Source: Treponema sp. OMZ 790
GTDB lineage: Bacteria; Spirochaetota; Spirochaetia; Treponematales; Treponemataceae
Assembly (NCBI RefSeq): GCF_024181285.1
Contig: NZ_CP051201.1
Location: forward strand, 2,604,001-2,668,000
DNA length: 64,000 bases
Direction of reading: 5' to 3'
Below the pieces are notes generated by a model. That model saw only the letters and a program-made list of their open reading frames with translations, ran no database searches and was not told the DNA's origin. This document shows, piece after piece, positions 10,260 to 18,297 of this stretch. Every line of letters begins with the position of its first letter. Position 1 is the first letter of the stretch. The position numbers and the translations under genes were made by a program.

Positions 10260-11264
10260 TTACTTATTACATAAACGGCCGGGACATTCTTCAGCTTTAG
10301 TGTACCATTTACATTTATTGCAATCGACGCAGGGCTTATAAAATTCATCCTTTATCGATTTTTTTGCAAAAGCCGGATCAGCTAAAAAGGGGCGTCCATA
10401 GGCCGCAAAATCTACGGCCCCGGTTTTAATCAATTCGTTTCCCCTGCTTATTGTTTTAATCTCGTTTACTGCAATCACAGGAACCCTTACATTCTTTTTA
10501 ATAACGGAAGCTGTGTAAACTACTTCATTAAAATTAAAATTTTCCGGGATTGCGATAGGTCGTTCCGAAGGTATACCCTTGGAAATATGCAGCATGTCAA
10601 CTCCTATTTTTTCCAAATTTTGAGCGGTTTTTATATCCAAATCGAGGTCATCAAGCCAGCCCATTCTATATGAAATTATAAAACCCTCTCCTGCAAATTC
10701 CCTTATGCCGGAAATAATTTCTTCTGCAAGTTTAAGTCGGCGCGGAATATCGCCGCCGTAAGAATCGGTTCTATGATTTGCAAGAGGCGAGCTCATCATA
10801 TTTAAAAAATAAGAGTGGGCACCATGAAGCTCTATACCGTCAAGCCCGGCTTTTTTACAAATTCTTGCAGCATCAATAAAACTTTTACGGATAGAGATAA
10901 TTTCTTCCGTAGTGAGGCTGTCAATTTTTCGGGCACTGTCATCATAAAAAGCAAAACCGGGATATGCCAATTGGGCAAAAAAGCGGCAGCCTCCGGCATG
11001 GCAGGCTTTTGCAATCTTAGCTAAATATTCTATATGCTCTTCCGAATAAGCCCCGCCTCGGACATTCTTCCCGGGAATTACGGAAAGCGCCTGACTTACC
11101 AAAAGCCCAATGTTTTTATCTGCGGCAGTTAAATACTCTTCCATAAGTTTTTCGCCAAAGATACCCTTATTATATTCAAAACCGAAACGTACCATTGGCG
11201 CCATCACCACTCTGTTTATAAATTCAATATTCTTAACTCGGACAGGTTCAAAAATTTCAAGCAT
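10260..11264 (-). CDS. NADH:flavin oxidoreductase / old yellow enzyme family protein
   Basis: A 334-residue FMN-binding TIM barrel. N-terminal IFEPVRVKNIEFINRVVMAPM and central HGAHSYFLNMMSSPLANHRTD (given in two parts in the family as HGAHSYF and SPLANHRTD) are hallmark segments, with YGG and an arginine-rich strand after them. A cysteine-rich C-terminus (CVDCNKCKWYTKAEECPG) resembles the start of the Fe-S region in the 2,4-dienoyl-CoA reductase group, but the C-terminal FAD/NAD domain of that group is missing. It would reduce an activated double bond with NAD(P)H; the substrate is unknown. It is convergent with the chemoreceptor and divergent from the sigma-factor gene. Confidence 0.88.
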   Translation of the reverse strand: MLEIFEPVRVKNIEFINRVVMAPMVRFGFEYNKGIFGEKLMEEYLTAADKNIGLLVSQALSVIPGKNVRGGAYSEEHIEYLAKIAKACHAGGCRFFAQLAYPGFAFYDDSARKIDSLTTEEIISIRKSFIDAARICKKAGLDGIELHGAHSYFLNMMSSPLANHRTDSYGGDIPRRLKLAEEIISGIREFAGEGFIISYRMGWLDDLDLDIKTAQNLEKIGVDMLHISKGIPSERPIAIPENFNFNEVVYTASVIKKNVRVPVIAVNEIKTISRGNELIKTGAVDFAAYGRPFLADPAFAKKSIKDEFYKPCVDCNKCKWYTKAEECPGRLCNK

Positions 11265-11415
11265 ACTCTTTTCCTCACAAAACTATTCTATATTATATCT
11301 ATATATTAATCGAGAAACAAGACTATCGGCTTGAAAAGTATAAATTAAAATAAATTTGAACTTTTTGCTTTTTTGCGACGATATTAGTATGAGACCTTTG
11401 GTTAAGAATTTGAAA

Positions 11416-11943
11416 ATGGAAAATAAAATCGATTTAGACCTTTTGATTGATCAAGCGGGAGATTCTCTTTGGCGCTTTTGTTTAAGGCTTGAAAAAACAA
11501 GACTTGATGCTGAAGACCTATATCAAGAAACTATGTTAAAAGCAATTAGACTGCAAAACAAAATAGAGTTTGATAAAAACCCTAAGGCTTTTTTATTTTC
11601 GATTGCTGTCGGAATACATAAAAATAAATTTCGTAAGTTTTTTAGAAGAGTTAAACTTGCACCCCCCTCGAGTTCTGCACTTGAATCTCTCTCTTCTCCT
11701 TATGAAGTTTTACCCGAAATTGAATTCGAAAAAAAAGAATTGAAAGAAGAAATTGAAAAGGCTGTTTCTTCTTTGCCCGAAAAAATTAAGATAAGCATTT
11801 TAATGTTCTATTCGGCGGATATGAGCATTGCTGATATTTCAAAAAACTTAGATATACCGGAAGGCACGGTAAAGAGCAGGCTTAATAAGGGCCGCAGTAT
11901 TTTAAAAAGTATAATAGAGGAGAGCGGATATGGAATCAAATAA
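11416..11943 (+). CDS. RNA polymerase sigma factor, ECF-like (sigma-70 family)
   Basis: A small sigma factor with only regions 2 and 4. Region 2 is seen in SLWRFCLRLEKTRLDAEDLYQETMLKA. Region 4 is seen in EKIKISILMFYSADMSIADISKN followed by IPEGTVKSRLNKGR, the ECF helix-turn-helix pattern. The frame stays open from 11356, but the methionine at 11416 (MENKIDLDLL) gives the normal ECF length before region 2. No strong ribosome site marks either start. The gene overlaps the next small membrane protein by 14 nt, the usual place for a membrane anti-sigma factor. It likely controls a small regulon, perhaps including the genes to 14.5 kb; that is inference. Confidence 0.82.
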   Translation: MENKIDLDLLIDQAGDSLWRFCLRLEKTRLDAEDLYQETMLKAIRLQNKIEFDKNPKAFLFSIAVGIHKNKFRKFFRRVKLAPPSSSALESLSSPYEVLPEIEFEKKELKEEIEKAVSSLPEKIKISILMFYSADMSIADISKNLDIPEGTVKSRLNKGRSILKSIIEESGYGIK

Positions 11944-12259
11944 CAAAACCGATATTTTGATAAGTGAAATTTTAAACACAGGTGAAAAAGCTCCTTTGCA
12001 TATAAATAAAAAAATTTATGCACAGATAAATATGCAAAACAATAATCTTTTGGATGTTCCTATATTTATTATTTTGATAAATATAATTACCGCAATTTTT
12101 TCGGGTATTATTTTTATAAACATAGGTTTGATTTTTCCTTTTTTTATATTTAAACCTTTTTTTATATTTTTAGGGATAGGAATTATAAACATCACTATTT
12201 TTTTAAGTATTCTTTTAAAATTAAAATATAGTACTAAAGCGGTTCAATATGGATTTTAG
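11930..12259 (+). CDS. Small two-to-three-helix membrane protein, possible anti-sigma factor
   Basis: A 109-residue protein with a soluble N-terminus (residues 1-40) and hydrophobic segments at about 42-65 and 68-96. I recognise no family. It starts inside the sigma gene (GGAG plus ATG within that gene's last codons), so the two are probably translationally coupled. Position and a soluble cytoplasmic head suggest an anti-sigma role, but no ZAS-type HxxxCxxC zinc motif is present. Its stop codon lies in the loop of the first hairpin of the structured region downstream. Confidence 0.6.
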   Translation: MESNNKTDILISEILNTGEKAPLHINKKIYAQINMQNNNLLDVPIFIILINIITAIFSGIIFINIGLIFPFFIFKPFFIFLGIGIINITIFLSILLKLKYSTKAVQYGF

Positions 12260-12449
12260 AATCCGTATTGAAAGTTTTTATGGAGGTGTGATAAATAGTT
12301 CGGCAGAAATCCGGCCTCACTATTTATCTGCCGAGTTTTGTACCTATAGGTACAAAACCTCGCATTATTATATGTGTGTGCTTTACAGCACACACTTGAA
12401 AAAACTTTTTTCAGGATTTTATAATCCTTACAAAAAGTTTTTATGGAGG
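12243..12449 (+). promoter_or_regulatory. Run of hairpins between two direct repeats, leader of the zinc-ribbon gene
   Basis: Hairpin 1 is 12243-12272 (13-bp stem, loop TTAG). Next, 12291-12299 can pair with 12319-12327 (ATAAATAGT/ACTATTTAT) and 12301-12306 with 12328-12333 (CGGCAG/CTGCCG); the two pairings cross, so they are alternatives. Hairpin 3 is 12335-12358 (GTTTTGTACC, loop TATA). Hairpin 4 is 12374-12395 (GTGTGTGCT arm). Hairpin 5 is 12400-12442 (AAAAACTTTTT plus inner AGGATT). The 36 nt at 12251-12286 recur at 12414-12449 with five differences, each copy ending in TTTTTATGGAGG; the second copy supplies the ribosome site for 12454. The 104-codon frame crossing it looks non-coding. 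Confidence 0.7.
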
Positions 12450-12453
12450 AAAA

Positions 12454-13206
12454 ATGTTTTTTGTTTCACTTATTACTGTTATTATCACAGTATCGATTTT
12501 TGCACTTGCTGCCCGCATTCTTATTGCATATTGGGTTTACAAAGATGCACAAGAAAGAAATGACGAAGCCTTGGTTTGGGTTTTAATTGTGTTTTTTTTA
12601 TCGGCAGTGCTCGGACTCATTCTTTATCTTGTAGCAGCCCGAAAAAGCAGAAGGATAAAATGTTCCTCATGCGGATTTACTCAGACTGCAGGAATACCCT
12701 ATTGTGGAAGCTGCGGTAAACAGATGCCCCCTCTTTCGGAAGCCTTAAATAAAAGAAGTAAGGCAAATCTTTGGCCTCTTATTAGCGCAGGTATTTTAAC
12801 CCTTTTGAGTTTAATTTTTTCGATTATATTATCGATTTATATCTTTAAATCGGCTGTCAACGGAGAAATAGAAAACTTTTTTCCGAATGCAGACATAGCT
12901 CTTATGCAAAGTCAAACTAATTTTAATAACCTATATAGGGCGTCGTTTAAATATCGGACTTCCGAAAAATTCAGCACCTTTACAATAAAAGAAGGCCGAA
13001 ACTTAAAATGTTCATGGAATATAGATTCAGGTAATATTTCGGTAGAAATAATTTTCGGTGAAAAGATAATTAAATCTTTTGATAACAATAAAGACGGAAA
13101 CATATTAAACACCGAAATCGATATGGCGGATTATGTCGGCAAAAAAATTAAACTCAAAATCAAATGCAGCAAAGCATCGGGTTCTTTTGAATTTAATGCC
13201 CGCTAA
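12454..13206 (+). CDS. Membrane protein with zinc-ribbon domain, unknown function
   Basis: 250 residues. Two membrane helices (about 3-26 and 40-62) precede a CSSCG...YCGSCG zinc ribbon (about residues 70-90). A third helix follows (about 107-132), then a 115-residue polar C-terminal domain predicted to be mostly beta-strand, with a calcium-like DNNKDGN loop at about 211-217. A GGAGG site lies 4 nt before the ATG, directly after the last hairpin of the structured leader. I do not recognise the C-terminal domain. The zinc ribbon suggests a protein-protein or nucleic-acid contact on the cytoplasmic face. Confidence 0.75.
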   Translation: MFFVSLITVIITVSIFALAARILIAYWVYKDAQERNDEALVWVLIVFFLSAVLGLILYLVAARKSRRIKCSSCGFTQTAGIPYCGSCGKQMPPLSEALNKRSKANLWPLISAGILTLLSLIFSIILSIYIFKSAVNGEIENFFPNADIALMQSQTNFNNLYRASFKYRTSEKFSTFTIKEGRNLKCSWNIDSGNISVEIIFGEKIIKSFDNNKDGNILNTEIDMADYVGKKIKLKIKCSKASGSFEFNAR

Positions 13207-13243
13207 ATTGATTTAAAATTAAAACTTTTATGAGAGGTATAAA

Positions 13244-14485
13244 ATGAAAAAAAATATTTTGACTGTCATTTTTGCTTTATTCTTTTTTTTAAGCTTTGCT
13301 CTAGGCTCAAAAGAGCAAAATGAGTACACGGAAAAAGATTATTATGAAGCCTTAAAGGATAATACATTTTCTATAAATTTTGAAGATAAAAAATATCTTG
13401 ATAAAATTTTTGAAAAAGAAAATGTAAATAATTATGATATTATCCTGATAGGAGAAAACCATGCCATTTCGGCCAACTATATTTTAAAATTTGAGTTTTT
13501 AAAATATTTACATGAAAATTATGATTTTAATCATCTGCTTGAAGAAATTCCAATAAGCCAAGCCTTTTTAATTAATATATATTTGGATTCGGGAAATGAA
13601 AAAATCTTAGAGCAAATAAAAAAACATACATATAAAACTTATTTTTGTACTCAAGATCATTTTGATTTTTATAGAAAATTATATAAATACAATCAAACTC
13701 AACAAAAAGAAAACCGCATAAAAATAATCGGCGCAGATGTAGAACACCAGCCGATTCTTGCTTATGTCGCCATGTATTTTTTAATTAAAGAAAAAGAAAG
13801 TTTAAAACATCTTTCGGATATAAAAACTTTATTGGAAAAACTTATAGTGAAGGGAGAAGCAGATAAAGATATTTATTCCATTGCTCAAAAATGTAATAAG
13901 TTACTTCTTGATGAAGAAATGGGAGAAAAAGTTTTAGGTGAAAAAGATTTTCAACTATTAAAATTAATCAATGATAATATTTTAAACTGTAAGACCCTTT
14001 ATGCAGCCCCTCAAAATGAATTCAATAAAAAAAGAGATAAGGTGATGTATGATAATTTCCGCATATTGGATGACCGCAAAAATAAATATTTCGGCATCTG
14101 GGGGAATTTTCATGTTTGGCAAGCTCCGGTAAACGGTCTTTTGCCATTTGCTTCATATATAAAAGCGAATAAATCTTACAGCGAGAAAATATTATCTATT
14201 ATGATTCAATATATAAATTGTATGTATTCTAATCCTCATAATGATTATAAATCGGAAAAACTTGAAAACAGAATGTTTTATCTTCAAGCCTCCTATCAAG
14301 ATATGTTGGAAAAAGATAAAGGGAATATATACATGTACAGGTTAAATTATAAAAATTCTCTCTTTAACAAAATGAATACCAACGGAAAAAAAGCAATGCC
14401 GGGAGAAACTCTTATAACCGATCTATATCAATATTTGATAACGGTAAAAGATTCTCCCGCTTGCAAAAAGGTAGAGTTTAAATAA
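13244..14485 (+). CDS. Secreted EreA/ChaN-like (Tiki-superfamily) protein
   Basis: 413 residues with an N-terminal signal peptide (KKNILTVIFALFFFLSFALG). The remainder has spaced motifs IIGENHAISANY-like (actual LIGENHAIS at about residue 69), LLEEIP, IIGADVEHQ and GIWGNFHVWQ. The pairing of an early GExH with a late GNFH is typical of the erythromycin-esterase/ChaN/TraB superfamily, whose members use metal-binding or catalytic His and Glu residues. Specific resistance activity cannot be claimed: EreA enzymes are cytoplasmic, and this one appears exported. It follows the zinc-ribbon gene by 37 nt. Confidence 0.6.
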   Translation: MKKNILTVIFALFFFLSFALGSKEQNEYTEKDYYEALKDNTFSINFEDKKYLDKIFEKENVNNYDIILIGENHAISANYILKFEFLKYLHENYDFNHLLEEIPISQAFLINIYLDSGNEKILEQIKKHTYKTYFCTQDHFDFYRKLYKYNQTQQKENRIKIIGADVEHQPILAYVAMYFLIKEKESLKHLSDIKTLLEKLIVKGEADKDIYSIAQKCNKLLLDEEMGEKVLGEKDFQLLKLINDNILNCKTLYAAPQNEFNKKRDKVMYDNFRILDDRKNKYFGIWGNFHVWQAPVNGLLPFASYIKANKSYSEKILSIMIQYINCMYSNPHNDYKSEKLENRMFYLQASYQDMLEKDKGNIYMYRLNYKNSLFNKMNTNGKKAMPGETLITDLYQYLITVKDSPACKKVEFK

Positions 14486-14489
14486 GAGC

Positions 14490-15845
14490 CTATGCGCTCA
14501 ATGCTTTGTCTTTGGTTCTTAAATCTTTTTTAAAAAGTTTAATCACTATGAGTGTAGATAAAATCATAACCAGAGTTTCTATTATCGGACTTGAAATCCA
14601 AACTCCTCGTGTTCCAAAAAATACGGGGAGAATTAATACGGCCGGAATATAAAGTAAGAATTGCCTCGCAATTACCAAGATGCCTGCGTACTTAGCCTTA
14701 CCCAAGGCTTGGAAGAGTGTTAGATTGATAATCATAATTGCCGACAAGGGAAATAAAGAAATAGAAAGTATTGCATTTGTTCTTCCTAAAGATATAAGTT
14801 CTTTATTTTCCAAGAATAAACCTAAGACCCTTTCAGGCATAATTAAAAATACCAGCCAGAAGATAATGGATAAGAATAGTCCGAAACCGTAAAAGAGAAA
14901 GGTTCCTTTTTTTACCCTGTCAAATTTTCCGGCTCCAAAGTTAGTTCCGGCAAAGGGCTGATAGCCCTGACTTATTCCCCAAAGAGGAATAAAAGATAAC
15001 ATTAAATATCTGAAAAAAGCCCCCATCAAAATTACTTGATCTTCTCCGCCGTATCTTTTTAATGTAGAATACATAACGGCCTGCTGTAAAAGAGCAAACA
15101 CCTGCATAAGCATTGCAGAAAATCCTACAGCAAGAGTTTCTTTTACGATTAGTTTTTGCAGTTTAAAGTGTTTAAATCTGACATTTTTGCTGAAGAAAGC
15201 AAAGTAACAAAAATTACAAATTGCAAGAACAACTTGAGATATAACCGTTGCGATAGCGGCTCCCTCAAGTCCTTGCTTTAAAACTACTACAAAAACTGCA
15301 TCCAAGATTATGTTTAAAACCGCACTTAGTCCCATTAAAAGCATTGCAAGGCTCATTCGGCCTTCGCCCCGCATTACCATGTTTGCGGCCTGACCGAAGT
15401 TTACAAAGATTGAGCCGATATACACAATCCTGAGATAGTTCACTCCTAAGCGGAGCATTTCTCCTTCAGCACCTATAAGACCTAAAAGCTGCGGCGCAAA
15501 AATTATACCTGCTGTTGTAGTCAAAATCGAAAAAAGAAGAGTAAGAATAAAAACATTCCCCATAATGGAATCGACTGTTTCTTGATCGTTTCTGCCAACC
15601 GCTCTTGAAAGAACCGATGCAGAACCTATTCCGATTAAAACGGCAATACCGTTATTTATTAGTGTAAATGTATAGGCAATACTGATCGCACCTATGGCAA
15701 TGGGCCCAACATATCTCCCGACAAAAATTGCATCTACAAAATTGTATAAACTGATTACAAACATTCCGATAATGCCCGGGATGCTGAGTTCGAGCATGAG
15801 TTTGAACATGTTACCTGAAATTAAATGTTCTCTTTTATCCGTCAT
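14490..15845 (-). CDS. MATE family efflux transporter under TetR control
   Basis: About 451 residues with 12 helices. The MATE pattern is seen at MLELSIPGIIGMFVISLYNFVD (given in pieces MLELSIPGII and SLYNFVDAIFVG) and repeated in the second half (FAGTNFGAGKFDRVKKG). The start at 15845 (MTDKREHL) is preferred because GGAGG lies 5 nt upstream; the earlier ATG at 15857 overlaps that site and the operator. It has its own promoter with a 24-bp palindrome at the start of the transcript, and a TetR gene lies just upstream on the same strand. A ligand bound by the repressor likely induces export; the substrate is unknown. Confidence 0.88.
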   Translation of the reverse strand: MTDKREHLISGNMFKLMLELSIPGIIGMFVISLYNFVDAIFVGRYVGPIAIGAISIAYTFTLINNGIAVLIGIGSASVLSRAVGRNDQETVDSIMGNVFILTLLFSILTTTAGIIFAPQLLGLIGAEGEMLRLGVNYLRIVYIGSIFVNFGQAANMVMRGEGRMSLAMLLMGLSAVLNIILDAVFVVVLKQGLEGAAIATVISQVVLAICNFCYFAFFSKNVRFKHFKLQKLIVKETLAVGFSAMLMQVFALLQQAVMYSTLKRYGGEDQVILMGAFFRYLMLSFIPLWGISQGYQPFAGTNFGAGKFDRVKKGTFLFYGFGLFLSIIFWLVFLIMPERVLGLFLENKELISLGRTNAILSISLFPLSAIMIINLTLFQALGKAKYAGILVIARQFLLYIPAVLILPVFFGTRGVWISSPIIETLVMILSTLIVIKLFKKDLRTKDKALSA

Positions 15846-15855
15846 AAGAACCTCC

Positions 15856-15907
15856 ATAACTGACGTATACGTCAGTTATATTATATAAAAAAGAAAAATA
15901 AAGTCAA
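15856..15907 (-). promoter_or_regulatory. Promoter and palindromic TetR-type operator of the MATE gene
   Basis: On the minus strand TTGACT (15907-15902), 16 nt, then TATAAT (15885-15880). Immediately after the -10 box comes a perfect 24-bp palindrome (15879-15856) with half-site ATAACTGACGTA, ending against the GGAGG ribosome site. A repressor bound here would cover the transcription start. The neighbouring tetR gene is the obvious candidate. Confidence 0.75.
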
Positions 15908-15927
15908 TAGAGATTAACAAATTTTTG

Positions 15928-16554
15928 TCATTCGATTGTAAAGCTTTTTTTTACACAAGAATAGATTAGGTTATGCATCTCGCTCTTTTCTTTATTAAAA
16001 ACAGTTTTATCTTCAAAAAGTTCATAGATTATAAGGATTCCGTTAAAGAGACGAGAGTAGAGTCTTCCGGCCTTATTTGTTTTATACTTTATTTTTTTAC
16101 CTGCAAAAGCTCCTTCTTTAAATAAATGCTCCAAATTTTCGCTTATAAACTTATGAGCCTGAGCTTCAAGCTCTAAAAAAAGAGATTCATATTCTTTATC
16201 ATATAGAATTTCGGCAAGAAACATTAGATAGAGCCGTTTTTCGGGAACATAATCAAAGAGTTTTGCTTCTAGAGCTTGGGTTACAATTTCGTAAGGGTCG
16301 GCAATTTTTTTTGCAGAACTAAAAATTTCTTCGTTGCGTCTGTATCGAAAATAGTTTCCTTCCTGCATTATAGCAAACATTATAGATTTTGTGCTTTTAA
16401 AGTACTGGTAGACCCCTCCCTTTGAAAGGCTGGTGGCAGCAACAATATCTTCCATTGTAGTATTATGAAAACCTTTTTTTAAAAACACCTTTTTTGCAGC
16501 TTCCATTATTTCATGCGAGCGCTCTTCTTTTGTCTTTCTCGTAAATTTTGCCAT
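15928..16554 (-). CDS. TetR/AcrR family transcriptional regulator
   Basis: About 208 residues. The N-terminal helix-turn-helix is plain: HEIMEAAKKVFLKKGFHNTT then IVAATSLSKGGVYQYFKST. The C-terminal half is the variable ligand and dimer domain. The start at 16554 (MAKFTRKT) matches the family better than the upstream TTG at 16578. TATAAT sits about 4-9 nt before this ATG and no ribosome site is evident, so the message may be leaderless or nearly so. It probably represses the MATE gene through the palindrome at 15856-15879. Confidence 0.85.
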   Translation of the reverse strand: MAKFTRKTKEERSHEIMEAAKKVFLKKGFHNTTMEDIVAATSLSKGGVYQYFKSTKSIMFAIMQEGNYFRYRRNEEIFSSAKKIADPYEIVTQALEAKLFDYVPEKRLYLMFLAEILYDKEYESLFLELEAQAHKFISENLEHLFKEGAFAGKKIKYKTNKAGRLYSRLFNGILIIYELFEDKTVFNKEKSEMHNLIYSCVKKSFTIE

Positions 16555-16726
16555 ATCTATATTATAAGGAAAAAGCAAAAAAAAGGAAGAGCGGACTACA
16601 AATATTTTACTATATTAAGAATTTTGGCCTTGAATCTGATAGTTTTATAGTCTCAAATATTTCAGATTAATAAATACTAAAAATTATCAATATGTAAATT
16701 GATTATGATAACACAAACAAAAATAA

Positions 16727-16811
16727 GATGAACGAAAGCGGTTGGAATTGAACCAACTGCCAAAGGTATTCCTTCCATCGCTCCTATACTTGGTTTCTTC
16801 TTTCGTTCATC
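16727..16811 (-). ncRNA. Candidate folded RNA with tRNA-like T-arm, next to CRISPR array
   Basis: A perfect 12-bp inverted repeat (GATGAACGAAAG at 16727-16738, complement at 16800-16811) encloses two arms. Read on the minus strand, one arm (16757-16741) is GTTGG-TTCAATT-CCAAC, exactly the stem, loop and G53/C61 closure of a tRNA T-arm. The other arm pairs 16760-16769 with 16786-16793 (CCAA..GTAT type, 2-nt bulge). The whole is a three-way junction of 85 nt. A standard tRNA cannot be folded (no D-arm, acceptor interrupted), so it may be a decayed tRNA, an element end or an unrelated RNA. Strand is inferred from the T-arm. Confidence 0.4.
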
Positions 16812-16857
16812 ATTAATAATAGATTAACTCAATATCGATTAAAATTCAAGCATCAAA

Positions 16858-17223
16858 TATTATTTTTAATCTTAAATTACACAACTCTCAAACCGTAAAC
16901 ATTCCTGCAAAATAAAAATGTCTGTTTGAGATCCATCTTAAATTACACAACTCTCAAACTGTTCATTTGTCATTTTGTTTAATCTCCTTGTTTGAGATCC
17001 ATCTTAAATTACACAACTCTCAAACGCTATCATAGGATTTTTAATCGGTAAATTAGTTTGAGATCCATCTTAAATTACACAACTCTCAAACCTCCGGTGA
17101 TATTGCTAATGTTAATGAAGTGTTTGAGATCCATCTTAAATTACACAACTCTCAAACTGTCATTCCTTGTTTCCATTTAGTGTATTTGTTTGAGATCCAT
17201 CTTAAATTACACAACTCTCAAAC
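16858..17223 (-). CRISPR. Type II-A CRISPR array, 6 repeats and 5 spacers
   Basis: Five identical 36-nt repeats at 16924-16959, 16990-17025, 17056-17091, 17122-17157 and 17188-17223 (plus strand starts GTTTGAGATCC, ends CTCTCAAAC), with spacers of exactly 30 nt. A sixth copy at 16858-16893 keeps only its last 25 nt intact and is the degenerate trailer-end repeat. The leader is therefore at the csn2 side and the crRNAs are read on the minus strand. The repeat core is complementary to the tracrRNA at 24765-24787. Confidence 0.98.
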
Positions 17224-17316
17224 GTCAGATATGGCGTAGGGGAGAGCCTATCACACTATGGATAGCGGTAATCTAAGATGATTACTCTTTAATACTACCA
17301 TGAGAATTATTTATTG
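17224..17316 (-). promoter_or_regulatory. CRISPR leader
   Basis: The 93-nt stretch between the csn2 stop and the first repeat holds no gene. By position it is the leader where transcription starts and new spacers enter. It contains an inverted repeat near 17247-17268 (CTATC-type arms around CACACTATGG). No clear -35/-10 pair was found, so transcription from within the repeats or from cas read-through is possible. Confidence 0.6.
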
Positions 17317-17991
17317 TCAATATATTTCACAAAGGTCATTATCAATAATATAAGATTTTTCACAATCTTCTTTTGTCGATATGTATGACCCCTCTATTAA
17401 AAAGAGATTTGTTTTTATATATCGGGCAAATTTATATAGCTCGGATAGGTCTTTGAAATTTAAAAACTGTTTCAGGTTTATAAAAATAAAGCATCTTATT
17501 TGATTTAATTCCACAGAAGCACTTATATAGTCTATAATTTTTTCAAGTAAATTCTTGTATTCTGTTTCAAAAGAAATATTAACAGCTTTAAATATGCTAG
17601 TCAAATCAAATTCGTCATCTCTTTTGAGGGGTATGTCTAAAGAAAAAACTATCTCATCTATGTACTTTAATATTTCACTTTTTATACCGCATGTTTTTAT
17701 ATAATTGTACTCATCGGAAATACTTTGTTTTAAAATCGAATAAATTTTATTTAGATTTTGTTTATTATTTATATCAATATTTATAGGATTTAATATAAGT
17801 TCACATGTTTTTGAGACAGAAAGCTCTTTATTATCTTCCGATAATACGAATTTTCCTTCATTGCCTAAATATTGACTAAAAAGCTCAGATGTAAATTCGG
17901 TAAAAAAACTTTTATTTTCTATGGTTAAAACATTAACTGTGTTTTCTAAAAAGACTATTTGATTTTCGAGATCAGGATGTACTAATTTCAT
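17317..17991 (-). CDS. csn2: CRISPR adaptation protein Csn2
   Basis: 224 residues, the last gene of the cas operon and the marker of subtype II-A. Csn2 forms a tetrameric ring that slides on DNA ends during spacer acquisition with Cas1, Cas2 and Cas9. Recognition rests on position, length and the family N-terminus (MKLVHPDLENQIVF) and later blocks such as IRCFIFINLKQFLNFKDL and LYKFARYIKTNLFLIE. It overlaps cas2 by 4 nt. Confidence 0.92.
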   Translation of the reverse strand: MKLVHPDLENQIVFLENTVNVLTIENKSFFTEFTSELFSQYLGNEGKFVLSEDNKELSVSKTCELILNPINIDINNKQNLNKIYSILKQSISDEYNYIKTCGIKSEILKYIDEIVFSLDIPLKRDDEFDLTSIFKAVNISFETEYKNLLEKIIDYISASVELNQIRCFIFINLKQFLNFKDLSELYKFARYIKTNLFLIEGSYISTKEDCEKSYIIDNDLCEIY

Positions 17992-18293
17992 ATAACAACG
18001 AGCCTTTCATCAGTATTTAAATATTCTGTTTTTGATTCTCCAATAATAATTTCCATCCTTGCATATTGTTTTTCGGTAACTGTTAATACTTCAACCAAGC
18101 CTTCAGGCGGTTTGTTCTTTTCTATATTCTTTACTACAGAATCTCTATTTGTAAGATTTAAAACTAATTTTGAATAAACAGATTTTTGCTGCATAATAAA
18201 ACCGGATTTAATTAAAAACTTTCGAAATGTCGAATAATTATGCCTATTTTCGGGTGTTATTACGGGTAAATCAAAAAAAACTATAACTCTCAT
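17988..18293 (-). CDS. cas2: CRISPR-associated endoribonuclease/adaptation protein Cas2
   Basis: 101 residues from the methionine at 18293 (MRVIVFFDLPVITPENR), the standard Cas2 start with strand-1 Asp in FFDLP. The longer frame to 18344 runs back into cas1 and is unlikely. Cas2 dimerises and bridges Cas1 dimers in the spacer integrase. It starts 4 nt after the cas1 stop and overlaps csn2 by 4 nt, so it is translationally coupled. Confidence 0.95.
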   Translation of the reverse strand: MRVIVFFDLPVITPENRHNYSTFRKFLIKSGFIMQQKSVYSKLVLNLTNRDSVVKNIEKNKPPEGLVEVLTVTEKQYARMEIIIGESKTEYLNTDERLVVI

Positions 18294-18297
18294 AAAT

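Noticed and set aside
11358..11385. ECF-type promoter (GAACTT ... CGACG) ahead of the sigma gene
   Set aside because: The spacing is only about 12 nt, too short for the usual 16-17 nt between these boxes.
12291..12333. Classic H-type pseudoknot
   Set aside because: Both stems cannot form together: only 1 nt would have to span about 15 bp, so they are better read as alternative stems.
12249..12563. 104-codon frame over the hairpin region
   Set aside because: It runs through consecutive hairpins and into the zinc-ribbon gene in another frame; its Tyr/Cys-rich product looks random.
16727..16811. Normal tRNA gene
   Set aside because: No D-arm or anticodon arm of standard size can be folded, and the acceptor strands do not meet at the right places.
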